DNA from: Myxococcales bacterium
GTDB lineage: Bacteria; Myxococcota_A; Polyangia; Palsa-1104
NCBI GenBank assembly: GCA_028287105.1
Contig: JAQBQH010000350.1
Location: 1 to 37,172 of the forward strand
Direction of reading: 5' to 3'
DNA: 37,172 nt
Position numbers and translations under genes: made by a program. The notes beneath the pieces were generated by a model. It had not been told where the DNA came from, ran no database searches, and saw nothing but the letters and a program-made list of their open reading frames with translations. Positions 1 to 8,410 of the stretch are shown here, piece after piece; positions within the stretch are counted from its first letter, which is position 1, and every line of letters begins with the position of its first letter.

Positions 1-1082
1 TGGCGGCCCGACTGGTACTCGTCGGTGACGCCGTTGGCGCCGAGCAGGTCGCGGGCGTCGCGGGCGATGTTGCGCGCCATGCGCACGTTGTTGCGCTTGG
101 CGAGCGAGATCTGCTGCGGGCGGACCTTGCCCGACTCCTTGAGCTTGCCGAGGCGCCAGGCCACGAGCTGCGCCTTGGTGATCTCCTCGACCATGTTGAC
201 CAGCTTCTCCTGCACCAGTTGGTACCCGGCGATCGGCTTCTTGAACTGCACGCGCGACTGCGTGTAGCGCAGCGCCTCGTCGTAGCAGGCCATGGCCGCG
301 CCGATGACGCCCCACGAGATGCCGTAGCGCGCCTGGTTGAGACACGACAACGGGCCGCGCATGCTCTTGACGCCGGGGAGGATCGCGTCGGCCGGCACGG
401 CGCAGTCTTCGAAGATGAGCTCGCTCGTCACCGACGCGCGCAGCGAGAACTTGCCCTCGATGTCGCGCGTCGAGAAGCCGGGCGTGCCGCGCTCGACGAG
501 GAAGCCGCGGATGGCGGGGGCGCTGCCATCGCCGTCGTCGGTGCGCGCCCAGACCACGGCCACGTCGGCCAGGCCGCCCGAGGTGATCCAGCGCTTCTCG
601 CCGTTCAAGACGTAGCGATCGCCCTTCTTGACGGCGCTGGTGCGCATGCCGCTCGGGTTGGAGCCGAAGTCGGGCTCGGTGAGGCCGAAGCAGCCGATGG
701 CCTCGCCCTTGGCCATGCGCGGCAGCCAGCGCTCTTTTTGCGCGTCGGAGCCGAAGGCGTGGATGGGGTACATGACGAGCGAGCTCTGGACCGAGCCGAA
801 GCTGCGGAAGCCCGAGTCGCAGCGCTCGAGCTCCTGGTTGATGAGCCCGTACGCGATGGGCCCCATGCCGGCGCAGCCGTAGCCTTCGAGCGACGCGCCG
901 AGCGCCCCGAGGGCGCCGAGCTTCTTGGGCAGCTCCTTGGGAAAGGTGCCGGCGCGGAAGTGCTTGCCGACAATCGGCATCAGCTCGTCGTCGACGAACC
1001 GGCGGAAGGTGTCGCGCACGAGCCGCTCGTCGCTGGTCAAGAGGTCATCGAGGGCGAAATAATCGAGACCGGAAAACGGCAT
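1..1082 (-). CDS. gcdH: glutaryl-CoA dehydrogenase, C-terminus beyond window
   Basis: FAD-dependent acyl-CoA dehydrogenase that oxidises and decarboxylates glutaryl-CoA to crotonyl-CoA in lysine/tryptophan breakdown. The reverse-strand frame opens at ATG 1082 (MPFSGLDYFALDDLL) and stays open to base 1, giving about 360 residues. The substrate-binding Arg and Ser of the glutaryl-CoA subfamily are seen at about residues 93 and 97 (CDSGFRSFGSVQSSL). The FAD-domain signature GCFGLTEPDFGSNPS follows. The catalytic Glu of this family lies in the C-terminal part, outside the window, so activity cannot be judged. It is divergent from the lytic transglycosylase. No CoA-ligase or other glutarate gene is adjacent. 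The subfamily call rests on motif similarity; a general short-chain acyl-CoA dehydrogenase is the alternative but fits less well. Confidence 0.93.
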   Translation of the reverse strand, partial: MPFSGLDYFALDDLLTSDERLVRDTFRRFVDDELMPIVGKHFRAGTFPKELPKKLGALGALGASLEGYGCAGMGPIAYGLINQELERCDSGFRSFGSVQSSLVMYPIHAFGSDAQKERWLPRMAKGEAIGCFGLTEPDFGSNPSGMRTSAVKKGDRYVLNGEKRWITSGGLADVAVVWARTDDGDGSAPAIRGFLVERGTPGFSTRDIEGKFSLRASVTSELIFEDCAVPADAILPGVKSMRGPLSCLNQARYGISWGVIGAAMACYDEALRYTQSRVQFKKPIAGYQLVQEKLVNMVEEITKAQLVAWRLGKLKESGKVRPQQISLAKRNNVRMARNIARDARDLLGANGVTDEYQSGR

Positions 1083-1099
1083 GCGCGAGACATATCACA

Positions 1100-1105
1100 T
1101 ATACT
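1100..1105 (+). promoter_or_regulatory. -10 box of the slt promoter
   Basis: TATACT (5 of 6 to TATAAT) lies 8 nt before GTG 1114 in otherwise GC-rich DNA. No convincing -35 is seen 16–18 bp upstream. Transcription would start at about 1112–1113, downstream of the ATG at 1081, so it supports the GTG start and an almost leaderless mRNA. Confidence 0.5.
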
Positions 1106-1113
1106 TTTGGCGC

Positions 1114-3312
1114 GTGCTGCGACTCGGCCGAGGGCTGCGACTCGCCTGCGTGGTGCTCACCACCGCGACGGTGGCGAGCGCGTATGCGGCGCCAAAGAAG
1201 AAGTCGATCGTCAAGCGCGTCGTCGAGCGTTTGAAGGCGCCACCGGCGGGGAAGCCGCCCGCGCCGATGGCCGCGGTCGAGCGTTTGGGGCGCGCCTATC
1301 GGCTGTACCTCGACGGGCAGTACGACGCCGTCAAGCGCGAGCTCAGGCCGCTGGCGCCCAAGACGATGCAGAACCCCGACTACGTCCTGTACCTCCTGGC
1401 GCAGGCGGAGCTGCTCTCGGGCGAGCCGAAGGAGGCGCGCGCGCACTTTCACGAGCTGACCATGATGCCGACGCGTTTCTCGACGGTGGCCAAGTGGCGC
1501 GTCGCCGATTGCGACTGGGCGGCGGGCGACTGGGAGGCGGCGCGCAAGGGCTACGAGGCGGTGCTGCCGACGGCCAACGACGCGGTCGAGCCGGCGGTGG
1601 CGCGGTTCCGCATGGGCGAGGCGCTGGCGCGCATGACCAAGACCGGCGCGATGCCCGCCGCGCAGCAGCAGTGGCGCAAGGTCTACGTCGGCGAGCCGAT
1701 GCACCCGCTCGCCGAGCTGGCGCAGAAGCGACTCGAGGATTCCAAGGCGCCGCCGATCACGCCGGAGGAGCGCATCGCCCGCGCCAAGGTGATGACCAAC
1801 AGCCGCGCCTGGCCGCGCGCGCTCGAGGAGCTGGCGCTCGTGCCCGAGGGGGTGCCGGCGGCGGTGCGCGACGAGGCCGACTACTGGTTCGGGACCACCA
1901 AGTTCAAGATGCGGCGCGACTACGACGTGGCCGCGCAGAAGCTGCTCGGCATCTGGCAGCGGCTGCCGGGCGACGATCGCAAAGCGGAGGCACTGTTTCA
2001 CGGCTCGCGCGCCTGGTCGCGCGCCGACAAGGACGACCTGGCGCAGAAGGGATATCGCGAGCTGCTCGGCAAATATCCGCGCTCGAAATACTCGGCCGAA
2101 GCGTCCTTCCTGATCGGCTGGCTCGACTTCAATCGCGGCAATTACAAAGACGCGATTCCGGCGCTCGAGGAGACGCTCAAGCGCTACGGCTCGTCGCCGT
2201 TCGTCGACGACGCCCGCTGGTATCTCGGCTTTTCGCGCTGGCTCTCGGGCGACATCAAAGGCGCGCTCGCCGATTTCGAAATCCTGGCGAAGATGTCGGG
2301 CTCGCTATCGGGCGGTAAGGGACAATATTGGCGCGGGCGCGCGCTCGACCAGCTCAATCGCCCCGACGAGGCCAAGTCGGTATGGCGTTCTCTGGTCAAT
2401 GAATATCCGTTTTCCTATTATGCGCTGCAGGCGCGGACGCGGCTCAAGGACAAGGGCGTCGAAGTGGGGCAGCTCGGCGACGCGGTACGCGGGGCGGCGC
2501 CGCCGCTCGACGACGTCGACATCAAGCTGGCCAACGACCCGCTCATCCAGCGCGCCGATGAGCTGCTGCTGGCCGGGCTCACCGTCGAGGCGGGCGTCGA
2601 GCTCCGTCGTGGCGAGGGCGACTTCATCCGCCGCTACGGTGCGCCGCGCGCGCTGCCGATCTTGTTCGACCGCTACCAACGCGGGGACAACTTCAACCGT
2701 CCGCATCAGCTGGCCGAGACCTACTCGGGCGGGGCGCTGAGGATCGATCCCAACCGCGATGCCAACGCGCGCAAATGGTGGGAAACGGTATATCCGCGCG
2801 CATATCGCCAGTACATCGAGAAATACGCGGCCACCGGCGACAATCCGCCCTATTACCTCTATACGATCATGCAAAAGGAATCGGCGTATAACCCGCACGA
2901 CGTCTCCTATGCCGACGCCATCGGGTTGCTGCAGATGATTCCGCCCACCAGCCGTCGGGTGGCGCTGCGCATCGAGGCGCCCTACACCGACGACGTGCTC
3001 TACGATCCCGAGGGCAACATCCGCTTTGGCGCCTGGTACATCGGCCACCTCTTACAGAAGTTCAAGGGGCAGGTGGCGCTCGGGGCCGGCAGCTACAACG
3101 CCGGTCCGCGCGCGATGATGAAGTGGGTAAAGGCGCACGGCACGCGGCCGCTCGACGAGTTCATCGAGCTCACGCCGTATACGCAGACGCGCGAGTACAT
3201 GAAGAAGGTGCTCGACATCTATTCGCGATATATCTGGCTCTACGAGAAGCAGGATTATCTGCCCGAGCCGAAGATCGACGCGGCGTTCATCGAGAACGAT
3301 ATCGATTACTGA
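1114..3312 (+). CDS. slt: soluble lytic murein transglycosylase (Slt-like)
   Basis: Periplasmic enzyme that cleaves the MurNAc–GlcNAc bond of peptidoglycan to 1,6-anhydro ends. With GTG 1114 the protein is 732 aa and begins with a good signal peptide (LRLGRGLRLACVV… ending ASAYA before APKKK). An ATG at 1081 would add 11 residues rich in Tyr/His/Trp before the signal and lies upstream of the likely transcript start. A long TPR-like helical region (residues ~70–450) precedes the C-terminal catalytic SLT domain. Catalytic Glu is in MQKESAY (residue 589 from GTG), followed by GLLQMIP and GAGSYNAGPRAM, all standard for family 1A. Length is somewhat above E. coli Slt70 (about 645 aa). Its stop TGA shares one base with the next ATG, so the methyltransferase is probably translationally coupled. 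Confidence 0.95.
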   Translation: MLRLGRGLRLACVVLTTATVASAYAAPKKKSIVKRVVERLKAPPAGKPPAPMAAVERLGRAYRLYLDGQYDAVKRELRPLAPKTMQNPDYVLYLLAQAELLSGEPKEARAHFHELTMMPTRFSTVAKWRVADCDWAAGDWEAARKGYEAVLPTANDAVEPAVARFRMGEALARMTKTGAMPAAQQQWRKVYVGEPMHPLAELAQKRLEDSKAPPITPEERIARAKVMTNSRAWPRALEELALVPEGVPAAVRDEADYWFGTTKFKMRRDYDVAAQKLLGIWQRLPGDDRKAEALFHGSRAWSRADKDDLAQKGYRELLGKYPRSKYSAEASFLIGWLDFNRGNYKDAIPALEETLKRYGSSPFVDDARWYLGFSRWLSGDIKGALADFEILAKMSGSLSGGKGQYWRGRALDQLNRPDEAKSVWRSLVNEYPFSYYALQARTRLKDKGVEVGQLGDAVRGAAPPLDDVDIKLANDPLIQRADELLLAGLTVEAGVELRRGEGDFIRRYGAPRALPILFDRYQRGDNFNRPHQLAETYSGGALRIDPNRDANARKWWETVYPRAYRQYIEKYAATGDNPPYYLYTIMQKESAYNPHDVSYADAIGLLQMIPPTSRRVALRIEAPYTDDVLYDPEGNIRFGAWYIGHLLQKFKGQVALGAGSYNAGPRAMMKWVKAHGTRPLDEFIELTPYTQTREYMKKVLDIYSRYIWLYEKQDYLPEPKIDAAFIENDIDY

Positions 3313-4058
3313 TGGAATGGGATCCCGAGCAATACGATAAGTTTCGGGCGGCGCGCGAGCAGCCGTTCGCCGACGTGGCCGGACTCGTCGACGGGTTGCG
3401 GGTGCGGCGCGTGGTCGACCTCGGCTGCGGGCCGGGCAACCTGACGCGCAAGCTGGCGGAGAAGTTTCGTGACGCCGACATCGTCGGCATCGACTCGTCG
3501 CCGGCGATGCTGGCGCAGGCGGCGCCGCTGGGCGGGCTGCACCTGCGCTTCGCCCAGGCGACCATCGAGGAGTTCGCCGATGGGCTCGCCGTCGATGGCG
3601 ACTTCGATCTGATCTTCTCCAACGCGGCGCTGCACTGGGTCCCCGACCACGAGCGGCTGATCCCGAAGCTCGTCGGGCGGCTCGGCCTCGAGGGGCAGCT
3701 CGCCGTGCAGCTCCCCGCCGACGACTACAACCCGGCGCGGGTCATCTTCTCCGACGTGGCGGGCTGGCGCCACCAGATGGGCACGCTCGACATCGCGCAG
3801 TACGCGGAGCTGCTCAACGCCGCCGGGCTCGAGGAGCTGACCGTCTTCGAGAAGATCTATCCGCACATCCTGCGCGACGCCGACGCCGTGCTGGAATGGG
3901 CCAAGGGTACGGCGCTGTTACCGTATCTGGAACGCCTGCCACCGGCGCAGCATGCCCACTATCTCGACGAGGTGCGCCGTCGGCTGCACGCGAAGTACAC
4001 GGGAAGGCCGGTCTTCTTCCCGTTTCGACGCATCATCTTTTATGGACGCCGCGCGTAA
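3312..4058 (+). CDS. tam: trans-aconitate 2-methyltransferase-like protein
   Basis: Class I SAM-dependent methyltransferase of 248 aa. In the named family it methylates trans-aconitate, an aconitase inhibitor, in the cytosol. The N-terminus MEWDPEQYDKFRAAREQPF and the SAM-binding motif VVDLGCGPGNLTRKLA (about residues 33–48), then GIDSSPAML and DLIFSNAALHWVPDH, match the Tam pattern. Length is close to E. coli Tam (252 aa). ATG 3312 overlaps the slt stop by one base (TGATG), which decides the start over open codons further upstream inside slt. Co-transcription with a murein hydrolase has no obvious metabolic logic. Substrate is inferred from family resemblance only. Confidence 0.88.
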   Translation: MEWDPEQYDKFRAAREQPFADVAGLVDGLRVRRVVDLGCGPGNLTRKLAEKFRDADIVGIDSSPAMLAQAAPLGGLHLRFAQATIEEFADGLAVDGDFDLIFSNAALHWVPDHERLIPKLVGRLGLEGQLAVQLPADDYNPARVIFSDVAGWRHQMGTLDIAQYAELLNAAGLEELTVFEKIYPHILRDADAVLEWAKGTALLPYLERLPPAQHAHYLDEVRRRLHAKYTGRPVFFPFRRIIFYGRRA

Positions 4059-4076
4059 TATGGAGAAGGAGGCCTC

Positions 4077-4295
4077 ATGAGCAAGTTCAAAGGCAAGGTG
4101 GTGCGCTCGGACCTCGAAGGCGGATTCTGGACGCTCGAGGCCGAAGACGGCAGCACGTACAAGCTCGAGGGCGGCGGGACCGACCTCTTGAAGGGCGGCG
4201 TACGGGCCGAGATCGAGGGCGCCGTCGAGGAAGAGTCGATGGGCATCGGCTTCGGGTCGCCGGTGCTGGCGGTCAAGAAATACAAGATCCTGTGA
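4077..4295 (+). CDS. small conserved-looking protein, function unknown
   Basis: A 72-aa frame with a very strong Shine–Dalgarno (GGAGAAGGAGG just before ATG 4077), so it is probably well translated. Composition is charged (Lys/Glu/Asp) with alternating hydrophobics (KVVRSDLEGGFWTLEAEDG), suggesting a small beta-barrel or OB-like fold. There is no signal peptide, membrane segment or cysteine. It lies 18 nt after tam and 34 nt before the next gene, inside the slt operon. I do not recognise a named family. Confidence 0.8.
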   Translation: MSKFKGKVVRSDLEGGFWTLEAEDGSTYKLEGGGTDLLKGGVRAEIEGAVEEESMGIGFGSPVLAVKKYKIL

Positions 4296-4329
4296 TAGGC
4301 TTCGCGCTCCACAGCGACGGAGCTGCCCG

Positions 4330-4857
4330 ATGAAGTTCGAGCTCAAGCACACGTTCGACGCCCCGGTCGATCAGGTCATCGACGCGATGACCGATCCCGC
4401 GTTTCCCGAGTTCATGAAGGCGAACATGAAGCTGATGAGCGACATCAAGTCGCTCGACCGCAAAGAAGACGGCGCCAAGCTGTCGTGGCGGCTGCGCTGC
4501 GTGCCGGTGCCGATGATCAAGAAGGTCGGTCCCAAGGAAGTGCCGCCCGAGGCGCTGGCGTTCGTGCAGGAGTCGACGATCGACCGCGCGGCGAAGCGGA
4601 TCAACTTCAAGAACGTGGCCGAGCACCCGAAGGTGCTCAAGCACCTCGAGAACTCGGGCAGCTTCACGTTCCGCGACGTCGGCGGGCGCACCGAGCGCGT
4701 CATCTCGGGCGAGCTCAAGGTGACCAACCTGCCGTTCCTGCTCAAGCCGCTGGGCGGGATTGCCGAGCGCATCATCTACTCCAACGCCGAGAGCCTGCTC
4801 AACGAGGAGGCCAAGGTGTTCGGTGACTTCTTGAAGTCGCGCAAGCCGGCCGCGTAA
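4330..4857 (+). CDS. DUF2505-like (SRPBCC-fold) protein
   Basis: A 175-aa cytosolic protein. It opens MKFELKHTFDAPVDQVIDAM and continues with an alternating beta/helix pattern (FTFRDVGGRTERVISGELKV) typical of START/Bet v1-like domains; the overall pattern resembles DUF2505. Such folds often bind hydrophobic ligands, but no ligand is known for this family. A weak GGAG lies about 8 nt upstream of the ATG. It is last in the slt–tam–small protein run; a 63-bp gap separates it from the cupin gene. Family name is from pattern memory, so moderate confidence. Confidence 0.75.
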   Translation: MKFELKHTFDAPVDQVIDAMTDPAFPEFMKANMKLMSDIKSLDRKEDGAKLSWRLRCVPVPMIKKVGPKEVPPEALAFVQESTIDRAAKRINFKNVAEHPKVLKHLENSGSFTFRDVGGRTERVISGELKVTNLPFLLKPLGGIAERIIYSNAESLLNEEAKVFGDFLKSRKPAA

Positions 4858-4920
4858 TCCCAATCAAGATTCCCCGAGACGGACGCGTTAGACCCCGGAT
4901 GTCCACTCTTGGGGGAGACC

Positions 4921-5439
4921 ATGACGACGCGTCCGCTGTTCGCTGCGCTCCTGTTGCTGCCGTTTGCCGCTGCCGGTCTCGCGCTTGCCGACGAGGCGGC
5001 CGCGCCGTCCGCGGCCCACACGATGTTGACGCCGGATCAGATCAAGTGGGGCGAGGGGCCGCCGTCGCTGCCGCCCGGCGCCAAGATGGCCGTGCTGTAC
5101 GGTGACCCGAGCAAGCCGGCGATGTTCATCATGCGGGCCAAGCTTCCGGCGGGCTACAAGATCCCGGCGCATTGGCATCCCACCGACGAGAACATCACGG
5201 TGTTGAGCGGTGTGTTCCTGATGGGAATGGCCGACAAGCTCGATGCGACCAAGGCCAAGACCTATCCGTCGGGGAGCTTCATCAACATGCCGGCGAAGAC
5301 CCATCACTTCGCGATGACCGGGGCCGAGACGGTCATCGAGATCGCGTCGATGGGTCCCTTCGAGGTCAACTACATCAACCCCGCGGTCGATCCGCGCAAC
5401 GCGGCGGCTGCATCGACGCCGGCGAGCCCGAAAAAGTAG
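4921..5439 (+). CDS. exported cupin-domain protein
   Basis: A 172-aa protein with a Sec signal peptide (TTRPLFAALLLLPFAAAG…ALA, about residues 1–24) and a single cupin barrel. Metal-ligand pattern: HWHPTDE in the first cupin motif (two His and a Glu) and THHF in the second, as in ChrR-type and other sugar/quercetinase-like cupins; substrate unknown. ATG 4921 is chosen because GGGGGAG sits directly upstream and the signal peptide starts there. A TTG at 4909 in the same frame would include the SD within the coding sequence. The stop is one base from the convergent methyltransferase stop. Periplasmic location is inferred from the signal. Confidence 0.85.
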   Translation: MTTRPLFAALLLLPFAAAGLALADEAAAPSAAHTMLTPDQIKWGEGPPSLPPGAKMAVLYGDPSKPAMFIMRAKLPAGYKIPAHWHPTDENITVLSGVFLMGMADKLDATKAKTYPSGSFINMPAKTHHFAMTGAETVIEIASMGPFEVNYINPAVDPRNAAAASTPASPKK

Positions 5440-5440
5440 C

Positions 5441-6142
5441 TCAGCCCAGAGTAGATCGGCCCGGCGTTCGCCGCGCCACGGCTTCGAGCAGCACCGGCTG
5501 GCCGAGGCGCTTGCGCAATTTCGCGCTGGCGCTGCACGCGGCCTCGGTCGCGTACCAGCTACGCACCTCTACCAGCTCGAGGCCGCACGCCGGCAACACG
5601 CTCGCCCATTCGGCTTCGTCGTGCGGCCAGCTCGGCAGCAGCTGCTCGCGGCCGTCGACGACGAAGTGCGCGCGCGCGCCATCGTGCCACATCGCCGGAT
5701 GCAGCTCGTACAGATGCAGCGTGCCACCCGGCCGCAGCGTCGAGGCCGCGGCCGCCAGCGCGCCGTCCAGCTTCTCGACGTGCTCCAACACCAGGCAATA
5801 CAGCACGACGTCGAACGGCGCTCCGGCCGCCTGCACGGCTGCGACGTCGGTCAGCTCGGCGACGGCAAATCGCGCGCGCTCGTCGCCGGCGAGCCGCTCG
5901 CGCGCCCGCCCAAGCATCGCGACAGAGCCGTCGAGGCCGACGTACTCGCGCGCGCCAGCGTCGAGGATCGGAAGCGCATTGCGCCCGGTGCCGCAGCCGA
6001 GCTCCAGGACCCGTGCCCCGGCCCATCCGCGCACCGCGTCGGCCAGCGCCAGCGTCGCCATCGCCACCAGCGGATTGTCGACGGCGTCATAGCTCGCCGC
6101 CCAGCGATCGTACCCTTCTCGCGTCGAGATCTCGTCGGACAT
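5441..6142 (-). CDS. class I SAM-dependent methyltransferase
   Basis: A 233-aa methyltransferase. N-terminal GYDRWAASYDAVDNPL is the usual small-molecule methyltransferase lead-in; motif I is VLELGCGTGRNALPIL (about residues 44–59). YVGLDGS carries the acidic residue binding the SAM ribose, and VLYCLVLEHVEKLD resembles post-motif segments. An ELHPAMWHDGARAHF stretch follows, as in UbiE-like and cyclase-associated enzymes. SD GAGGAG precedes ATG 6142. It lies 100 bp downstream of the PqqD/HlyD fusion on the same strand and is tail-to-tail with the cupin gene. Substrate cannot be deduced. Confidence 0.9.
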   Translation of the reverse strand: MSDEISTREGYDRWAASYDAVDNPLVAMATLALADAVRGWAGARVLELGCGTGRNALPILDAGAREYVGLDGSVAMLGRARERLAGDERARFAVAELTDVAAVQAAGAPFDVVLYCLVLEHVEKLDGALAAAASTLRPGGTLHLYELHPAMWHDGARAHFVVDGREQLLPSWPHDEAEWASVLPACGLELVEVRSWYATEAACSASAKLRKRLGQPVLLEAVARRTPGRSTLG

Positions 6143-6242
6143 GGCTCCTCACATTCGCGGCTGACCACCGCCGCGAGGGGAGCACTTACCGTCCGCCAGA
6201 CGTCGTTGCTGTTGTGGGGTCGTCTTCGCTGCGCTGCTGGTA

Positions 6243-7802
6243 CTACGGAGCGGCCTTCTGGCCGTCCTTGAGATTCTCTGCGCCCGACGAGACCACCTGA
6301 TCGCCCGAGGCGAGCCCGCTGCCGACGAGCGCTTCGGAGCCGCTCTTGTCGACGACGTTGACCTTGCGCTCGTGCACCACGCCGTCGGCCAGCACGTAGA
6401 CGACGTCGCCGCCCTCGCGCTTGACCACCGCCGTCGCCGGCACCGGCACCACGTTGGGAACGCGCGCCTTGACCAGCCGGACGCTGTCGCCGGCTTTGGC
6501 CGCGCCCTCGTCGGTGAGCTCGACGGTGACCGTGTCGCCGTCGACCTTGGCCACGCGCCCTGCCATCGGCGCGCCGCCGCCAGCCGCCTGCAGCGAGACC
6601 TGCTGACCCTGCTTGAGCTGCGCGGCTTCGGCAGCCGGCACCTTGAACTCGGCCAGATTGCGCCGATCGGCCAGACGGACCACGGGCTCGTTGGCCTTGG
6701 CCTCGCCGCCCGCCTGCACCATGACCTGCGCGACGGTGCCGGGGCCCGGCGCCACGAGGCGGACCTTACCGGCGCGCGCCTCGAGCTCACCGAGCAGCTT
6801 CTTCTTCTCGTTGACCTTTGCCTCGGCCGCCTTCATGGCTTCGTCGTCGCCCTTGGTCTTGGCGACGGCGAGCTGCTTCTCGTAGAAGGTCGCGCGGTCC
6901 TTGACGTCGGCCAGCTCCTTCTCGATCTTCGGATACGAATCGAGCGTCGCCAGCGGCATGCCCGCCTTGGCCTCGGTACCGGCGGCGACGACGTCGCTCA
7001 CCTTGCCCGACTCGCCAAAGGCCAGCGTCTGACCATCGGACTTCTTGACCGTCGCTGCGCCGTCGTACAGACGCACGATCTCGCGCGGCGTGGCGACGAC
7101 CGTCACGACCTTGGCGGTCGCGCCGGCGCCGCCGCCCATGAGCTTGACGTAGGCGATGATGCCGCCGACGACGAGCAACACGAGCAGGATTCCAATGATC
7201 GATCCAACGCTCGAACGCGCGGGCGCTTCGTCGCGCGGCGCCGCGGTGGCGCGGGCCGGCTCCGTCGCCGGCGCACGCGAAACTGCCGCTGCATCGCGAC
7301 CGACTGGCGCGCGATCGCTCGCCGCTGCCGGGGCTGGCTTGGCTTCGCTCATCGGCGGAGAGCCCATGAGGGGCGCCTCGGCCACGAGCGGCGGCATGGA
7401 GTCATCGTCGTCGTCCGCGCTGGCGGCGCGACCGGCACCGTTGCCGCCCGCGGGCAGTTTCGGCGCGTCGCCCATCATCGTCGCTGCCGTCGGTGCCGAC
7501 CGGACCGGCGCGTCTTCCGACGAACCGCCGCCCACCTCCAGCTCGAAGAAGCCGAGGTCACGCAGCTTCTTCGCGTACTCCTCGAGGTCCGACGCGGTCG
7601 GCGCGATGCCGAGCCGCTCGCGCGCCCACGAGGCGACCTCGTCGAAAGGCCGCCGGCCGTCCATGCGCTCGGCGATCAGCCACTCGAAGTCGTACATGCG
7701 CATGCGCGCGCCCGACTTCGGGTCGCTCACGTCGAAATATTTGATTCCGCCTTCTTCCGCAGGCGTAGCGTGCAAATCCGATCGAATCCGCGGCGTGCTC
7801 AT
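6243..7802 (-). CDS. PqqD-like domain fused to HlyD-type membrane-fusion adaptor
   Basis: A 519-aa membrane protein of unusual build. Residues ~20–90 (KYFDVSDPKSGARMRM, MDGRRPFDEV, LRDLGFFEL) look like a PqqD-type winged-helix domain. Residues ~91–197 are an Ala/Pro/Asp-rich linker with an acidic patch (DDDDD). One membrane helix lies at ~199–219 (SIIGILLVLLVVGGIIAYV). Residues ~230–519 form an RND/HlyD-like adaptor: an Asp/Lys-rich hairpin coil with split lipoyl halves (GKVRLVAPGPGTVAQVMVQ) and a beta-barrel end. Topology is expected N-in, C-out. Its ATG shares one base with the mglA stop (TAATG), so it is coupled to mglBA. No ABC or RND pump gene is next to it. A sensor or scaffold role instead of export is possible. 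Confidence 0.8.
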   Translation of the reverse strand: MSTPRIRSDLHATPAEEGGIKYFDVSDPKSGARMRMYDFEWLIAERMDGRRPFDEVASWARERLGIAPTASDLEEYAKKLRDLGFFELEVGGGSSEDAPVRSAPTAATMMGDAPKLPAGGNGAGRAASADDDDDSMPPLVAEAPLMGSPPMSEAKPAPAAASDRAPVGRDAAAVSRAPATEPARATAAPRDEAPARSSVGSIIGILLVLLVVGGIIAYVKLMGGGAGATAKVVTVVATPREIVRLYDGAATVKKSDGQTLAFGESGKVSDVVAAGTEAKAGMPLATLDSYPKIEKELADVKDRATFYEKQLAVAKTKGDDEAMKAAEAKVNEKKKLLGELEARAGKVRLVAPGPGTVAQVMVQAGGEAKANEPVVRLADRRNLAEFKVPAAEAAQLKQGQQVSLQAAGGGAPMAGRVAKVDGDTVTVELTDEGAAKAGDSVRLVKARVPNVVPVPATAVVKREGGDVVYVLADGVVHERKVNVVDKSGSEALVGSGLASGDQVVSSGAENLKDGQKAAP

Positions 7803-8389
7803 TACCCGCCTCGCTTGAGCTCCGTCAGCACCAGCTTCGCGACGGCTTTCAACGTGTCGAACACACCGACGCCGGTGGTGGCGACCGCTTCGAACTCGGG
7901 CACGTTGGTCGGATTGAGAACCTTCTTGAGCTCGTCCATGGGCGCAGAGTTTGGCAAATCTCGCTTATTGTATTGGACGCAATAAGGGATCTTGTCGAGG
8001 TTGTAGCCCTGTTCCTGCAGGTTGACGCGCAGGTTGTCGAGCGACTCGATGTTCGCCTCCATGCGCTCGATCTGCGAATCAGCGACGAAGACCACGCCGT
8101 CGACGCCTTTCAAGATCAGCTTGCGGCTGGCGTCGTAGAAGACCTGCCCCGGCACCGTATAGAGGTGGAAGCGGGTCTTGAATCCGCGAATTTCGCCGAG
8201 TGACAGCGGCAAGAAGTCGAAGAACAAGGTCCGCTCAGTCTCGGTGGCGAGGGAGATCATCTTGCCCTTCGCCTCGGGATTGGTCTTGTTATAGATGTAC
8301 TGCAGATTCGTCGTCTTCCCGCACAGGCCTGGCCCGTAGTAGACGATCTTGCAATTGATCTCGCGGGAGCTGTAGTTGATGAAGCTCAT
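7802..8389 (-). CDS. mglA: MglA, Ras-like polarity GTPase
   Basis: A 195-aa small GTPase that marks the leading pole in myxobacterial gliding and controls polarity together with its GAP MglB. P-loop [10 protein letters not shown] sits near residue 20. TVPGQVFYD is the switch II region with the characteristic MglA replacement of the usual DxxG. YNKRDLPN is the NKxD base-specificity motif, and [12 protein letters not shown] the C-terminal part. Length and sequence match Myxococcus MglA (195 aa) very closely. It starts 21 nt after mglB and ends in a one-base overlap with the adaptor-fusion gene. The link to motility is family knowledge; no other motility genes of the classic Agl/Glt set are certain in the window. 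Confidence 0.98.
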   Translation of the reverse strand: MSFINYSSREINCKIVYYGPGLCGKTTNLQYIYNKTNPEAKGKMISLATETERTLFFDFLPLSLGEIRGFKTRFHLYTVPGQVFYDASRKLILKGVDGVVFVADSQIERMEANIESLDNLRVNLQEQGYNLDKIPYCVQYNKRDLPNSAPMDELKKVLNPTNVPEFEAVATTGVGVFDTLKAVAKLVLTELKRGG

Positions 8390-8410
8390 CTGAGCTGCGT
8401 CGCCCCCGTA

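Noticed and set aside
219-2318. Long open frames antisense to or out of phase with clear genes (also around 9924–11552, 14008–15702, 16284–17804)
   Set aside because: High GC at third codon positions keeps shadow frames open; these are Arg/Ala/Gly-rich with no domain, while the real gene in each region has conserved motifs.
4899-4920. Upstream ATG/TTG starts for the cupin gene
   Set aside because: ATG 4899 is in another frame and TTG 4909 would swallow the clear GGGGGAG Shine–Dalgarno; ATG 4921 begins the signal peptide.
6243-7802. RiPP biosynthetic cluster suggested by the PqqD-like domain
   Set aside because: No radical SAM enzyme, cyclase, precursor peptide or ABC transporter is nearby; a PqqD-like fold alone is not evidence of a cluster.
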